The notes beneath the pieces were generated by a model that was not told where the DNA came from, made no database searches, and was given only the letters and a program-made list of their open reading frames with translations. Source: Streptomyces sp. NBC_01716 (GTDB taxonomy: Bacteria > Actinomycetota > Actinomycetes > Streptomycetales > Streptomycetaceae). From it: a DNA stretch of 64,000 nucleotides. The stretch spans positions 3,844,001 through 3,908,000 of the forward strand of contig NZ_CP109181.1 in NCBI RefSeq assembly GCF_036248275.1. Reading direction: 5' to 3'. This document shows, piece after piece, positions 7,513 through 16,073 of the stretch. How positions within the stretch are numbered: the first letter of the stretch is position 1; every line of letters begins with the position of its first letter. Both the position numbers and the translations under genes were made by a program.

Positions 7513-9810
7513 TCATCCGTCCGCGACGGTGATTCTCAGCTCACTGGTGTACCGGCGGCCCGCCGCGTCCGGCAGCCAGAGCCCATCGGGGTCCGGCAGC
7601 ATCTCGGAGAACGTCACGGTCCCGCCGGCCGTGGTGCCCTTGGCCAGGGTGTCGACCAGAACATGAGTGAGCAGAGGGCTGTGCGTGTCGAGATAGAGGG
7701 GCTTGCCCTGGCCGGAACCGGGCTTGCCCTGGCCGCCGTCGGCGTACCGCCAGAAGCTGTGCCGGGGCAGTCCGATCTCCTCGGCGACCTCCCGGACCCG
7801 CGCGTAGCGCTCGCGCGTGCTCATGTCCGGGCGGGGGACGAGGTGGCCGACCGATGTCCGCCACCTCTCGCGAGCCACGACGAGCCGGTCCACGGTGATG
7901 CGGGGGGTGTGGGGCAGGTCCGGCAGCACCCGGAAACCGGAACCGGTCTGAAAGATCAGGTACTCGCCCAGCACGGTGAGCAGCGGCAGGCGCCGGCCGT
8001 CGGGCAGCCGCGCCGTCAGGCCGTCACCACCCGCCTGACCGACGGTCACCTCGCGGGCCAGGACCGGTTCCACAGGCGGTTTGCGCGCACCGGTCCGCTC
8101 GCCGAAGGACAGATAGGTGTAGCGCGGCGAGAAGGTCTCGGGCGGGGGGTAGTCGAAGCCCGTCGGCCCGCCCGGCGCACGGTGGTGCAGCGGAACGAAC
8201 CGCGGAGGCCCGTCCTCCAGCGCCGCCTCGGCCGGGCGCCGCACCACCGTGTGCGGGTCGGCGGCGCACATCGTCATGCTGTGGCAGTCGGCGGTCACCA
8301 TGCCGGCGTGCAGTTCGCCGAGGACAGCCAGGTAGTCACCGCGCCGTACGGCGTCCACGTCGGACGCGGCGAGCATCAGGTCGGGACTGTGGTGCCGGCC
8401 CCCGTACCAGGCCGGGGGCCCGGCGGCGAACTCCTCGGCCGCCCGTCCCGCCAGCTCGGCGGTGGTGTACTCCATGTGCCGGGCCCCGGGGTCGGGACGC
8501 AGCACCCGCTCCCAGCGGGCGGTCAGTTCGTCGCGGACATGTGCGCAACTGGCCGCGTCCCAGAAGCGGTCGTCGACCCGGCCGATCAGCGCGTCGAGCG
8601 GTACGTTGTCGGGCCCGAACAACGGGGTGAGGTCCCGGTACGCCCCGGCGAACCAGGTGTCGGCCTCGGCGCCGATCCTTGTGCAGAACCAGCGCGCGCT
8701 GTCCAGGACCAGGCCCAGCGGCCCGGCCAGCTCGTCCAGCACCTGGGTGCCGAGGGTGAGGTCGACGGCACGACGGTCGGCACCGACGAACAGCCGGTGT
8801 CCGAACTCCGCCTGCTCCCGGGACCTGTTGGCCGGCTGCCCGGTCAGCTCCGTATAGGTCCGGTCGGCGCGCGCCAGGGACTCGGCCAGTTCGCCGGCCG
8901 TACCGGCGGCCCCGACCTCTTCGCGCGTCGCGATCAGCTCGTCCAGCTTCTCGCGGGCGTCCCGGGCCTCCCGGGCATCCGGCAGTGCCGCCAGTTCGCG
9001 TGCCAGCGCGGCTTCGGGGCGCAGGTCGACCGGCACGTCGAAGGTCCAGGTGATGACGGACTCGTCGGCCAGGGCCTCCAGTACATCCAGTACATCCAGA
9101 GCGGAATTCTCCGCTCCGATTTCGGCCGTGATCTCGGCCGCGGTCCGCCTCCCGTCGGTCAGATCGAGCACCGCCGCCTCCGCCGGACTCAGTCTGCGCG
9201 ACGCCCCGCCCCTGCGGAGCAGGATCCGCCCCATACGTGTGGTGCCCACCGCCATGGCCGGCGGGAGATGCCGTCTGATGTCCCGTCGACGGGACAGGAC
9301 AGTGCCCAGTTCATGGATGGCCCAGTCCTCGAACATCACGTGCTGCTGGTCGGTGAGACCGGGCCCCACGGAAAGGGTCATCCTCGGCGCGCCGGCGAAG
9401 GTGCCCCATGTGAGCGGACCGAAGAAACCGACGCTTTCGTTCCGGGTGTAGTAGCGCTGGAGGTACTGCCCGAGCAGACGCGTGGTGAAGCGCCGGCCGC
9501 GTTCGGCCCGCCGGGCGGCCCGTCCGGTGGCGCCCGCCGATCGCGACTCTCCCCGGACATGACGCCGAAGCCGACCGACCACCTCTTCGACGGCACGAGG
9601 GTTCTGCCAGAGGAGTGCCATGAGAAAGTGGTCAGCGGACGCGAGTTCCACGGCCGGTTCCAGTGCCTGGGCGTCCGGGGGACCCTCGGCCCATTTCTCC
9701 CCCGCGACGGCCTCGGTGAGGTCCGCAAGCGGGAAGGCAGTGCTCCGGAGGGCGAAATTCCGCCATACCTTCCAGGAAGTCCCGGGTAGCGGAAGTCGGG
9801 CTTGCTCCAC
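7513..9810 (-). CDS. Split LanB-type lantibiotic dehydratase (glutamylation-domain-only)
   Basis: A 765-aa protein of the lantibiotic dehydratase N-terminal family, which transfers an amino acid from aminoacyl-tRNA to a peptide or carrier-bound side chain. The family signature around YYTRNESVGFFGP lies near residue 145. The protein stops where the N-terminal domain of full LanB ends (a Glu-Leu-x-Ile/Val strand after GRRYTSEL), so the C-terminal elimination domain of class I LanB is missing. Split forms like this occur in thiopeptide clusters and as peptide aminoacyl-tRNA ligases. No precursor peptide or partner elimination protein is recognisable nearby. The GTG start follows AAGGAG by five bases. 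Sitting next to a PKS, it may act on a carrier-bound or small substrate; that is inference. Confidence 0.85.
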   Translation of the reverse strand: MEQARLPLPGTSWKVWRNFALRSTAFPLADLTEAVAGEKWAEGPPDAQALEPAVELASADHFLMALLWQNPRAVEEVVGRLRRHVRGESRSAGATGRAARRAERGRRFTTRLLGQYLQRYYTRNESVGFFGPLTWGTFAGAPRMTLSVGPGLTDQQHVMFEDWAIHELGTVLSRRRDIRRHLPPAMAVGTTRMGRILLRRGGASRRLSPAEAAVLDLTDGRRTAAEITAEIGAENSALDVLDVLEALADESVITWTFDVPVDLRPEAALARELAALPDAREARDAREKLDELIATREEVGAAGTAGELAESLARADRTYTELTGQPANRSREQAEFGHRLFVGADRRAVDLTLGTQVLDELAGPLGLVLDSARWFCTRIGAEADTWFAGAYRDLTPLFGPDNVPLDALIGRVDDRFWDAASCAHVRDELTARWERVLRPDPGARHMEYTTAELAGRAAEEFAAGPPAWYGGRHHSPDLMLAASDVDAVRRGDYLAVLGELHAGMVTADCHSMTMCAADPHTVVRRPAEAALEDGPPRFVPLHHRAPGGPTGFDYPPPETFSPRYTYLSFGERTGARKPPVEPVLAREVTVGQAGGDGLTARLPDGRRLPLLTVLGEYLIFQTGSGFRVLPDLPHTPRITVDRLVVARERWRTSVGHLVPRPDMSTRERYARVREVAEEIGLPRHSFWRYADGGQGKPGSGQGKPLYLDTHSPLLTHVLVDTLAKGTTAGGTVTFSEMLPDPDGLWLPDAAGRRYTSELRITVADG

Positions 9811-9842
9811 TCCATCTCCTTCGCACGCACAAACGGGGAATC

Positions 9843-10484
9843 ATGGAATCAAGAATCAATGTCGCCGTCATCGACGACGGCTCCCTGGCGATACAGGGCG
9901 CCATAAAGGTTTTGGAAAATTCCCGCCACATCCATCTTTCGGGAGTTTTCCCCCACGTCCGCGGCGTTTACGGGATCGGCGAGGAACGCCTCGACAGTCT
10001 TACGGTGATCGCCGACCCGTTCGCACCCGGCATTTCCCCGGAGTCACTCTCCGAGATGACCGACAGGGTTCCGGTGCTCGGTATGTCGGCGCAGGTGGAA
10101 CAGGGCTATGTGCTGCAAGCTCTCCGTAGCGGGGTCCATGGGTATGTGAGCAAGGACGTGGATCCTTCGAATCTGGTGGCCGCGACAGCGGCAGTCTCCT
10201 CAGGGGGCTTCTTTCTCGGACTGCGGATCGCCGATGTGCTCTTCCTGCCGCGCGAAATGGATCCGCTGGAGGAGCAGCCCGCGCGCGTACCGGAACTCAC
10301 CCGCCGCGAAAAGGATGTCCTGGTCATGATCGCACAGGGACTCACGCACAAGCAGATCGGCAATCGACTCACTCTCTCGAAGGCCACGGTGGACACATAC
10401 GCATATCGAATACGGCAGAAAGTGGGAGCCGTGAACAAGGCCGGCCTCACCAGATTCGCCGTGGAAGTCGGGTTGTTGCAGTAG
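9843..10484 (+). CDS. NarL/FixJ-type response regulator (LuxR HTH)
   Basis: A 213-aa DNA-binding regulator. The receiver domain keeps the acidic pair Asp11-Asp12, a candidate phosphoacceptor Asp58 in IADPFAPG and Lys104 in YVSKDV. The C-terminal LuxR helix-turn-helix runs from LTRREKDVL (about 150) to the end. No histidine kinase lies next to it, so it may be an orphan or non-phosphorylated pathway activator. It is divergent from the LanB gene with only 32 bases between starts, so the two promoters must overlap or lie inside each other's coding regions. The first 120 bases are noticeably AT-richer than the neighbourhood. Confidence 0.88.
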   Translation: MESRINVAVIDDGSLAIQGAIKVLENSRHIHLSGVFPHVRGVYGIGEERLDSLTVIADPFAPGISPESLSEMTDRVPVLGMSAQVEQGYVLQALRSGVHGYVSKDVDPSNLVAATAAVSSGGFFLGLRIADVLFLPREMDPLEEQPARVPELTRREKDVLVMIAQGLTHKQIGNRLTLSKATVDTYAYRIRQKVGAVNKAGLTRFAVEVGLLQ

Positions 10485-10587
10485 GCGGGCGGGCGACGAA
10501 TGACCTCCGCTCCAGTCTGACCGCACCGGCGCCCCGGGACCAGTCATGAAAAGTGCGACAGCCAATGACTGACATACAGGGGGAGCG

Positions 10588-10616
10588 TTGCCAAGCGCGT
10601 GGCGCGTGCCTAGCGT
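10588..10616 (+). promoter_or_regulatory. Vegetative-type promoter before the condensation-like gene
   Basis: TTGCCA (10588-10593) and TAGCGT (10611-10616) are separated by exactly 17 bases, matching the HrdB-type consensus. The TTG of the -35 box could be misread as a start codon. The promoter match supports translation starting at the GTG at 10654 instead, which has GGGGAC about eight bases upstream. Confidence 0.55.
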
Positions 10617-10653
10617 GTGGCTGTCGATGACGTACGCACGGGGACAGGTGACA

Positions 10654-11973
10654 GTGAACTCAGCGTGGCAGGGCGAAAATGGCGCACTCGCCGGCAGCGC
10701 GACGCGACGTGCCTCCCTCGATGCTCACGACATTCCGGCGCAATGCCCGGAGCACAGCCTGACGGCGGCGCTGGAATTGCGTGGAACACTCGACGAGCCG
10801 GGCATTCAGGTGGAGTTGCGGCGGGTCGTCGCTCGCCATTCCGCCCTCCGTGGCCCCGAAGCAGAGCTTGCCGTCCCCCTGGACCGTCGGTGGACAGAGG
10901 GCGAGACGGCCGATGACCGCCGGCGCGGCGCCTTCGCGAGCGCACGGCGCGAAGCCCACCAGCCCTTTCCCTCCGGCCCGGTGCCCCGGATACGGGCCGT
11001 GGTCTTCAGCTTCGACACCGACCGCCATCTGCTTCTCGTCGTCATGGACCCGCGCGTCTGTGACGCCTGGTCGGCGAATCTGGTGGTGGAGGAGCTTCTC
11101 GACGGGGAGCGCCACCGACCGGCGTCCGACCACGCACGGGCTCGCGCCTCACGCCTGGAATGGCTGACCAGCTCCGAGGGCCGTGCTGCCGTCGCGCAGC
11201 GCGAGTCGGAGGTGCGGGGCGCTCTCCGGTTCTGGCCGGGGGCCCGGCCGTCCCCGAGCACGGCCACGGCGCCCGGCCCCGCCGAAGAAGTCCTCGACCT
11301 CGACGACGCCTTGGCGAAAACGCTGAAGGACAAGATCCGCCACATACGCGGAAGCCTGCTGGCCGTGACGGCACAGGCCCTGGCCCTGAGCGCGGGCGCC
11401 ACGTCGGACCCCCGGACCCCACTGGCACTCACCACCACCCTGGCGGCACGCCGGCCCGACGAGGAGGGCGTGGTCGGACGGTTCTCCACGGACGGGGTGC
11501 TTGTCGTCCCACCGAGAACGGGCACGGTCAAGGACCACCTCTCCGCCCTCCGTAGGGAGGTCTTCACGATCCTCACGGAACAGCGAGTGCCGTACGACCA
11601 GTTGGAAGGCGCCCTCCAGGGCCCCCTCGCCGATGACGGACTGTCGTTCTCCCTTCTCTTCCTGCCCAACCAACTGAGCGGCGGCGAACAGAACGAACGC
11701 ACCCTGGCGGGCCTTGAAGCCACACGGGTCGGGGTGTCCATCTGCCCCACGGGAGCGGATGTCGACCTCTTCGTGGTCGAACACCCGCCCCCACTTGAGA
11801 ACGGCCACCGCCCACTCCTGCGCATCGGAGCGATGAGCTCCCGAACGTCTGTCACCCGGGGCGATCTGGACCGGATCCTCACCAACTGGATGACGACGCT
11901 GCGCACCCTGGCCGACACCGACTGGGCAACGACGCGCCTTGACCGTGTACTTGAGGACCTGCCGACGGATTGA
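10654..11973 (+). CDS. Stand-alone NRPS condensation-like protein, catalytic motif lost
   Basis: The 439-aa sequence follows the chloramphenicol-acetyltransferase-like fold of NRPS condensation domains: an N-terminal half with RHSALRG (family R-H-x-x-L-R), a central active-site region, and a C-terminal half with VVGRFSTDGVLV and PYDQLEGAL, which match late condensation motifs. The HHxxxDG motif is replaced by Asp-Pro-Arg-Val-Cys-Asp-Ala (132-138), so both histidines are gone and classical amide-forming catalysis is unlikely. It could be a docking or recruiting domain, or use a different chemistry. No adenylation or carrier domain is fused. A GTG at 10654 is chosen over the TTG at 10588, which is part of a promoter. 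Confidence 0.75.
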   Translation: MNSAWQGENGALAGSATRRASLDAHDIPAQCPEHSLTAALELRGTLDEPGIQVELRRVVARHSALRGPEAELAVPLDRRWTEGETADDRRRGAFASARREAHQPFPSGPVPRIRAVVFSFDTDRHLLLVVMDPRVCDAWSANLVVEELLDGERHRPASDHARARASRLEWLTSSEGRAAVAQRESEVRGALRFWPGARPSPSTATAPGPAEEVLDLDDALAKTLKDKIRHIRGSLLAVTAQALALSAGATSDPRTPLALTTTLAARRPDEEGVVGRFSTDGVLVVPPRTGTVKDHLSALRREVFTILTEQRVPYDQLEGALQGPLADDGLSFSLLFLPNQLSGGEQNERTLAGLEATRVGVSICPTGADVDLFVVEHPPPLENGHRPLLRIGAMSSRTSVTRGDLDRILTNWMTTLRTLADTDWATTRLDRVLEDLPTD

Positions 11974-12025
11974 CTCGCTTCGGAGGGGCCGGCTGGCCGC
12001 CCAGGGCGCGAGGTCCTCCAGACCG

Positions 12026-12056
12026 TTCGGTACCGAAGAGCGGTAGAATGTCGGCC
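12026..12056 (+). promoter_or_regulatory. Leaderless TetR promoter with palindromic operator
   Basis: TTCGGTACCGAA (12026-12037) is a perfect 12-bp palindrome lying in the promoter spacer. A near-consensus -10 box TAGAAT follows at 12044-12049, seven bases before the ATG at 12057, which would make the message leaderless. The layout fits autorepression by the TetR protein encoded immediately downstream. Confidence 0.6.
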
Positions 12057-12665
12057 ATGGAATCCACCAGGAAGTCTCCGATCGGCCGCCCCCGGGGCTT
12101 CGACGCCGACGAGGCCCTGGAGCGGGCCATGGTGGTCTTCTGGGCGCAGGGCTACGAAGGCGCCAGCCTCACCGATCTCACCAACGCCATGGCCATCACC
12201 CGTACCAGCATGTACGCGGCCTTCGGGAACAAGGAAGAGCTGTTCCGGAAGGCGCTGCGGAGATACGCCGAAGGCCCCGCCGCCTATGTGGGTCTGGCGT
12301 TGAAGGAGCCGACCGCCCGGGAGGTGGCCGCCGCGATCCTCGCCGGGTCGGCCCGTACGACCACGCTCCCCGGCCGACCCGCCGGATGCCTCTCCGTGCA
12401 GGGGTCCCTGGCCGCCGGCACCGCCGGGCGGCCGGCCCGCGACACCTTGGCCGCCTGGCGCGACGAAGCCCTCTCGCACCTGAACGAGCGTTTCCGGCGG
12501 GCCGTCGACGAGGGCGATCTGCCGGGGGACGCCGACACCGCGCTGCTCGCCCGTTACCTGATGACCGTCGCGAACGGCATCGCCGTCCAGGCCGCCGGCG
12601 GCGCCGACCACGACGAACTCCGACGAGTGGCCGACGCGGCCCTGCGGAGCTGGCCGCCCGCCTGA
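12057..12665 (+). CDS. TetR/AcrR family transcriptional regulator
   Basis: A 202-aa repressor. The N-terminal helix-turn-helix runs from about residue 9 (GRPRGFDAD) to 60, with the recognition segment ITRTSMYAAFGNKEEL. The C-terminal ligand domain includes GCLSVQGSL and a final LMTVANGIAVQ helix, typical of the AcrR branch with a TetR_C_16-like ligand domain. The start at 12057 is chosen because a TAGAAT -10 box ends seven bases upstream, predicting a leaderless transcript. A perfect palindrome in the promoter suggests autoregulation. Its target is not evident: it lies between the condensation-like gene and a convergent flavoprotein gene. Confidence 0.9.
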   Translation: MESTRKSPIGRPRGFDADEALERAMVVFWAQGYEGASLTDLTNAMAITRTSMYAAFGNKEELFRKALRRYAEGPAAYVGLALKEPTAREVAAAILAGSARTTTLPGRPAGCLSVQGSLAAGTAGRPARDTLAAWRDEALSHLNERFRRAVDEGDLPGDADTALLARYLMTVANGIAVQAAGGADHDELRRVADAALRSWPPA

Positions 12666-12708
12666 CCGCTGCTGGCCTGACCGGCCCCGCCTGACCGCCC
12701 CCCTCGCC

Positions 12709-13278
12709 TCACCTCGTCGCGCTGTCCACCGCCCGCAGGATCTCCGCCCACGGGAGTTCGCGGGCCGGCGGGTTCGCGCGGGGTTCCTGGAGGGGCCAGA
12801 CGTCCGGGCCCTCGATCAGGTGGACGCCCGCCCGGTGGAGGTTGGCGACGTGGGCCGGCCAGGCCGGATGGCGGGCGTGGGCGGCGTTGATGGCAGGGAA
12901 GACGATCACCGGAAGGCCGGGGGTGCCCAGGGCCTCGGTGAGGTGGGTGAGGGCCTGGTTGTCGGCGATGCCCAGGGCGAGTTTGGCGACCGTGTTCGCC
13001 GTGGCCGGGGCCGCGACGAAGCAGTCCACCGGCGGGTGCGGGCGCGGGTCCGTGGGGAGGCGGGGCTCGTCACGGACCGGGAGGCCGGTCAGGGCTTCCA
13101 GGCGGGCCAGTTCGCCGCTCGCGCGGAGCCAGCGGCCCGCGGCCGGGGTGAGGGTCACCGCCACCTGCCAGCCGTGGGCGATGGCCGGTTCGACCAGGCC
13201 GGTGCGGAGCGATGTCACCCCGCCGGCCGCCGACGCCACCACTCCCAAGACGCCCCGGGCCGTACGTACTTCGCTCAT
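12709..13278 (-). CDS. Flavoprotein, Dfp/phosphopantothenoylcysteine decarboxylase-like
   Basis: A 189-aa protein of the HFCD flavoprotein family. The N-terminal GVLGVVASAAGG segment is the FMN-binding turn, followed by TLTPAAGRWL and the family segment VDCFVAAPATANTVAKLALGIADN, which lines the flavin and active site. A late VIVFPAINAAH strand matches the family's MxxAMN region in degenerate form. It is probably an FMN-dependent decarboxylase or oxidase of unknown substrate rather than CoaBC, because it lacks the synthetase half. The ATG at 13278 begins the family homology; the frame stays open upstream with no good ribosome binding site. Confidence 0.82.
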   Translation of the reverse strand: MSEVRTARGVLGVVASAAGGVTSLRTGLVEPAIAHGWQVAVTLTPAAGRWLRASGELARLEALTGLPVRDEPRLPTDPRPHPPVDCFVAAPATANTVAKLALGIADNQALTHLTEALGTPGLPVIVFPAINAAHARHPAWPAHVANLHRAGVHLIEGPDVWPLQEPRANPPARELPWAEILRAVDSATR

Positions 13279-13448
13279 CGCCACAGTCTCGCAGGGCATC
13301 CCGGCAGGTCGCGGACCGACGGGCGCGGGTCGCGCATCCCCCATGAGAGCTACAGGAAGTGTCCATGTGTGGGGGATTCGCGGCCGTCGGCGGATACCTA
13401 GCGTGGTCGTCAGGTCGCCGCAGGTGCGACCAGTACAGGGGAGCCACC

Positions 13449-13667
13449 ATGGGCGCGACGTCCGCGACACAGCACGACACCGGCTCCGGCCCGGACCAGG
13501 ACCGCGACGTACGAGGCGGACGCCGCGGCCGTTTCGGCCGGATCGCGCGCTCTCCGCTCGGCTGGATGCTGACAGGGATGGCCGGCGTCGGCCTGGTCTC
13601 GGGTCTGAAGGCGACCGGACCCGGCCCGGTGCCGGTGCTCAAGTCCCGCCGACGCAAGGGCCGTTGA
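13449..13667 (+). CDS. Small hypothetical protein with one hydrophobic segment
   Basis: A 72-aa protein starting at the ATG following CAGGGGAGCCACC, a good ribosome binding site context. It has a charged N-terminal half, a hydrophobic segment LGWMLTGMAGVGLVSGL, and a basic C-terminus ending KSRRRKGR. A TAGCGT box at 13399-13404 may be its -10. It lies three bases before the broken histidine kinase gene and may have been co-transcribed with it. I do not recognise a family. Confidence 0.5.
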   Translation: MGATSATQHDTGSGPDQDRDVRGGRRGRFGRIARSPLGWMLTGMAGVGLVSGLKATGPGPVPVLKSRRRKGR

Positions 13668-13670
13668 GAC

Positions 13671-14437
13671 ATGCGACTGGAGGATACGGAAGTGATGTCT
13701 CGTCAGATGCCGTGGAGCCTCCCGCTGTTCAAGGCGCCGCTCGACCGGTGGCAGGAGCGGGACGGCATTTTCAAGGACGGCGTCCTCGCCCTGACGCTCA
13801 CCCTGCTGGCCTTCGTGCCGACCCTGTCCAACCTCGGTGCGCAGATCGGCGATCTGCCCGAGCGGCCGGCGAACATGCTGGGTGTCGGGCTGGTCCTGTC
13901 CCAGACCCTGCCGCTGACTGTCCGCCGCAAGTGGCCCGCGATCTCTCTGGCCGTCATCGCGGGCGCGTTCGCCGCGCACCAGGCGCTGGGCTTCGGGACG
14001 ACGTTCGCGAGTCTGGGGCTGTATCTGGCCCTGTACTCCGCCGGGGCGCATCCGGTCCGCTTCCGTCACGCTCTGGCCGTCGTGGCGAGTACGGGCTACG
14101 CCGTGCTGGCCGTCGTCCTGGACCACCGGCCGTGGTCTGGCTGGTGGGGAGTACGGTGCACACGCGGCGGACGGAAGAGGCTGAACGGCGGCGGCTGGCC
14201 GCCGAGGTGGCCACGGCCGCCGAGCGGGCGCGGATCGCCCGCGAACTGCACGACGTGGTCACCCACCACGTGACGGCCATGGTGGTCCAGGCCGACGCGG
14301 CGCAGTTCCTGCTCACCTCCGCGCCGGAACGCGCCGGTGAGGGACTGACGGCCGTCAGCGACACCGGCCGTCGGGCGCTGACGGAACTGCCGTACCTCGA
14401 AGCTCGGTCATACCCGAAGTCTGCACCGGGCCACTGA
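13671..14437 (+). pseudogene. Broken sensor histidine kinase (frameshift plus 3' truncation)
   Basis: The first frame (13671 to about 14130) encodes a membrane sensor with helices around VLALTLTLLAFV, MLGVGLVLSQ, ISLAVIAGAF and FASLGLYLALY. Near 14130-14150 the homology jumps to another frame, which continues with TRRTEEAERRRLAAE and the phosphoacceptor helix ARELHDVVTHHV of the HisKA_3 family (NarL-type partners). After GRRALTEL (about 14388) the family sequence stops and no ATP-binding HATPase domain follows. Both a frameshift and the loss of the kinase core make a working enzyme impossible. No response regulator gene remains beside it. It is most likely a decayed two-component system. Confidence 0.8.
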
Positions 14438-14504
14438 CAATCGGCCTCCGCCGAGACCCCCGGCCCCGGACCCCGCCGATCCACCGAAACCGTTGACGCG
14501 GGCA

Positions 14505-14540
14505 ATGACCGCACGGTCGTACGGTTAGTACACTGCACGT
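14505..14540 (+). promoter_or_regulatory. Leaderless promoter and operator of the second TetR gene
   Basis: ACCGCACG (14508-14515) and CGTACGGT (14518-14525) form an inverted repeat with one mismatch. The repeat overlaps an ATGACC -35-like box (14505-14510). TACACT at 14529-14534 is the -10 candidate, 18 bases on and six bases before the GTG at 14541, predicting a leaderless, autorepressed message. Confidence 0.5.
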
Positions 14541-15221
14541 GTGACAGCCACGAGCACCGACGGACGCATCGCGCGCGGGAACCAGACCCGCCAACTGATC
14601 CTGAAGCACACCGTCCGGATCGCCTCGGTCGAAGGTCTCGGTGGTCTGTCGCTCGGCCGACTGGCCGGTGAGCTGGAGCTGAGCAAGAGCGGGGTGTTCG
14701 CGCTGTTCGGCTCCAAGGAGGAGTTGCAGCTCGCCACCGTCCGCGCCGCAGCCAAGGTCTACATCGATCATGTCGTACGGCCTGTCCTGGACATGCCCGC
14801 CGGGCTGGCCCGGGTACGGCGGCTCTGCGACGGATGGATCGCCTACTCCGAGAGCCGGGTCTTCCCCGGCGGCTGCTTCTTCTACTCGGTCTCGGCCGAG
14901 TACGACGCACGCGAGGGCAAGGTCCACGACGCGGTGGCCCAGGCCCGCCTCGACTGGGCCGCGTTCGTGAGCCGGAACATCGAAGAGGCCAGGGAGGCGG
15001 GCGAGGTACGCGACGACACCGACGTCCCCCAGCTCACCTTCGAGCTCGTGTCGCTCCTCGAAGGCGCCAACGCCGAGTCCGTCCTGCACGACGACTTCAA
15101 CTGCTACGCCAAAGCCGCCAAGGGCGTCCTCAACCGGCTGCGGGCCGTGGCGACCGATCCGGCTCTGTTGCCGGCCACGCCGCCCCCGTCGGCCGCGCCC
15201 GCCTCCCCGCCCGCTCCCTGA
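14541..15221 (+). CDS. TetR/AcrR family regulator
   Basis: A 226-aa TetR protein. The DNA-binding domain (about 12-65) contains LGGLSLGRLAGELELSKSG and FALFGSKEELQ. The ligand domain contains RLCDGWIAYSESRVFPGGCFF, a pattern common in the TetR_C_16/YcdC-like group. The GTG at 14541 is chosen because of the -10 box six bases upstream. The 3' end overlaps the convergent hydrolase gene by 92 bases, and the Pro/Ala-rich tail after VATDP is encoded mostly inside that overlap. Tail-to-tail overlap suggests the hydrolase as a possible target, but this is not shown by the sequence. Confidence 0.9.
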   Translation: MTATSTDGRIARGNQTRQLILKHTVRIASVEGLGGLSLGRLAGELELSKSGVFALFGSKEELQLATVRAAAKVYIDHVVRPVLDMPAGLARVRRLCDGWIAYSESRVFPGGCFFYSVSAEYDAREGKVHDAVAQARLDWAAFVSRNIEEAREAGEVRDDTDVPQLTFELVSLLEGANAESVLHDDFNCYAKAAKGVLNRLRAVATDPALLPATPPPSAAPASPPAP

Positions 15222-16059
15222 CCACGAAGTCCCTTACGGCCGCGACGACTTGAGGGTCGCCCAGGATCCGCCGGTGGCCCAGCCCGCGCGTGACGACCAG
15301 CCCCGCCCGATCGCCCAACGCACCGGCGAGAGCCCGTGAATGGACGGGATCGACCAGATCGTCGTCCTCGTCGTGGACGACCAGGAACGACATGCCCTCC
15401 ACCTCAGTACGAGGGACGGAGAAGCGCGACCAGATGTCCGGCTCGTCGCGGAACAACTCCCCTTCGATACGCCTCCGAAGCTCGCGGTTCAGCCGCGCCC
15501 GCAGCCCCGGCCCCGCGCAGAACCGGTCGACCAGATACGCGAAGTCGGGCACGGCGCTGATGGCCACGATCCGCTCCGCCCGCAGCCCGAGTTCCTGGAC
15601 GGCGAGGAACGTCGCGGTGGCACCGAGCGAGTGCGCCACGACCATCTCGAACGGCCCGTGCTCCCAGTTGAGCGCCATGACGATGTCACGCAGATCGACG
15701 ATCGTCATGGCCTCGCCCGTGGCTTCGCCGTGGCCGGGCGCGTCGAAGGCGACCGGGCTGAGGCCGAGGTCCAGCAACTCGGTTACCAGCGCGGCGAATC
15801 GCGAGCCGCGCGACTCCCAGCCGTGCACCAGCAGCACCGGCCGTAGACCCGTACCCCATCGGTAACTGACGGCCTTCTCCCCGCCGACGGCGATGCCGCT
15901 GACCTCGGCGCGGTCCATGACCGCACGCTCGCCGGACCGGAGCCGGCTGCGCCCGCGCGGGACCCGGAAGAGCCGGAAGGCGGCCTTGCCCGCGAGCCGG
16001 GGTGACACGTAGGACGCGCTGTTCAGGGCCGTACGGACAGCTGCCTCGGCGAAGTCCAT
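15130..16059 (-). CDS. Alpha/beta hydrolase
   Basis: A 309-aa serine hydrolase. The oxyanion segment is LVHGWESRG (78-86), the nucleophile is Ser144 in AHSLGA, an Asp in the HDEDDDLVDP segment (229-238) is the acid, and His262 in GLGHRRI completes the triad. A 60-residue N-terminal cap with FRVPRGR is typical of the Streptomyces group annotated as alpha/beta fold hydrolases of unknown substrate. The ATG at 16059 is the first start. It converges on and overlaps the TetR gene by 92 bases, and is divergent from the remnant gene that starts 14 bases away. Confidence 0.88.
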   Translation of the reverse strand: MDFAEAAVRTALNSASYVSPRLAGKAAFRLFRVPRGRSRLRSGERAVMDRAEVSGIAVGGEKAVSYRWGTGLRPVLLVHGWESRGSRFAALVTELLDLGLSPVAFDAPGHGEATGEAMTIVDLRDIVMALNWEHGPFEMVVAHSLGATATFLAVQELGLRAERIVAISAVPDFAYLVDRFCAGPGLRARLNRELRRRIEGELFRDEPDIWSRFSVPRTEVEGMSFLVVHDEDDDLVDPVHSRALAGALGDRAGLVVTRGLGHRRILGDPQVVAAVRDFVVRERAGRRARPTGAAWPATEPDRSPRPAAG

Positions 16060-16073
16060 GCCACCTACTCGTC

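Noticed and set aside
7663..9789. Plus-strand 708-codon frame opposite the LanB gene
   Set aside because: Shadow frame without domains; the minus strand gives a complete LanB N-terminal family protein.
10588..10653. TTG at 10588 as the start of the condensation-like gene
   Set aside because: The TTG is the -35 box of a TTGCCA-17-TAGCGT promoter; a GTG with a ribosome binding site follows at 10654.
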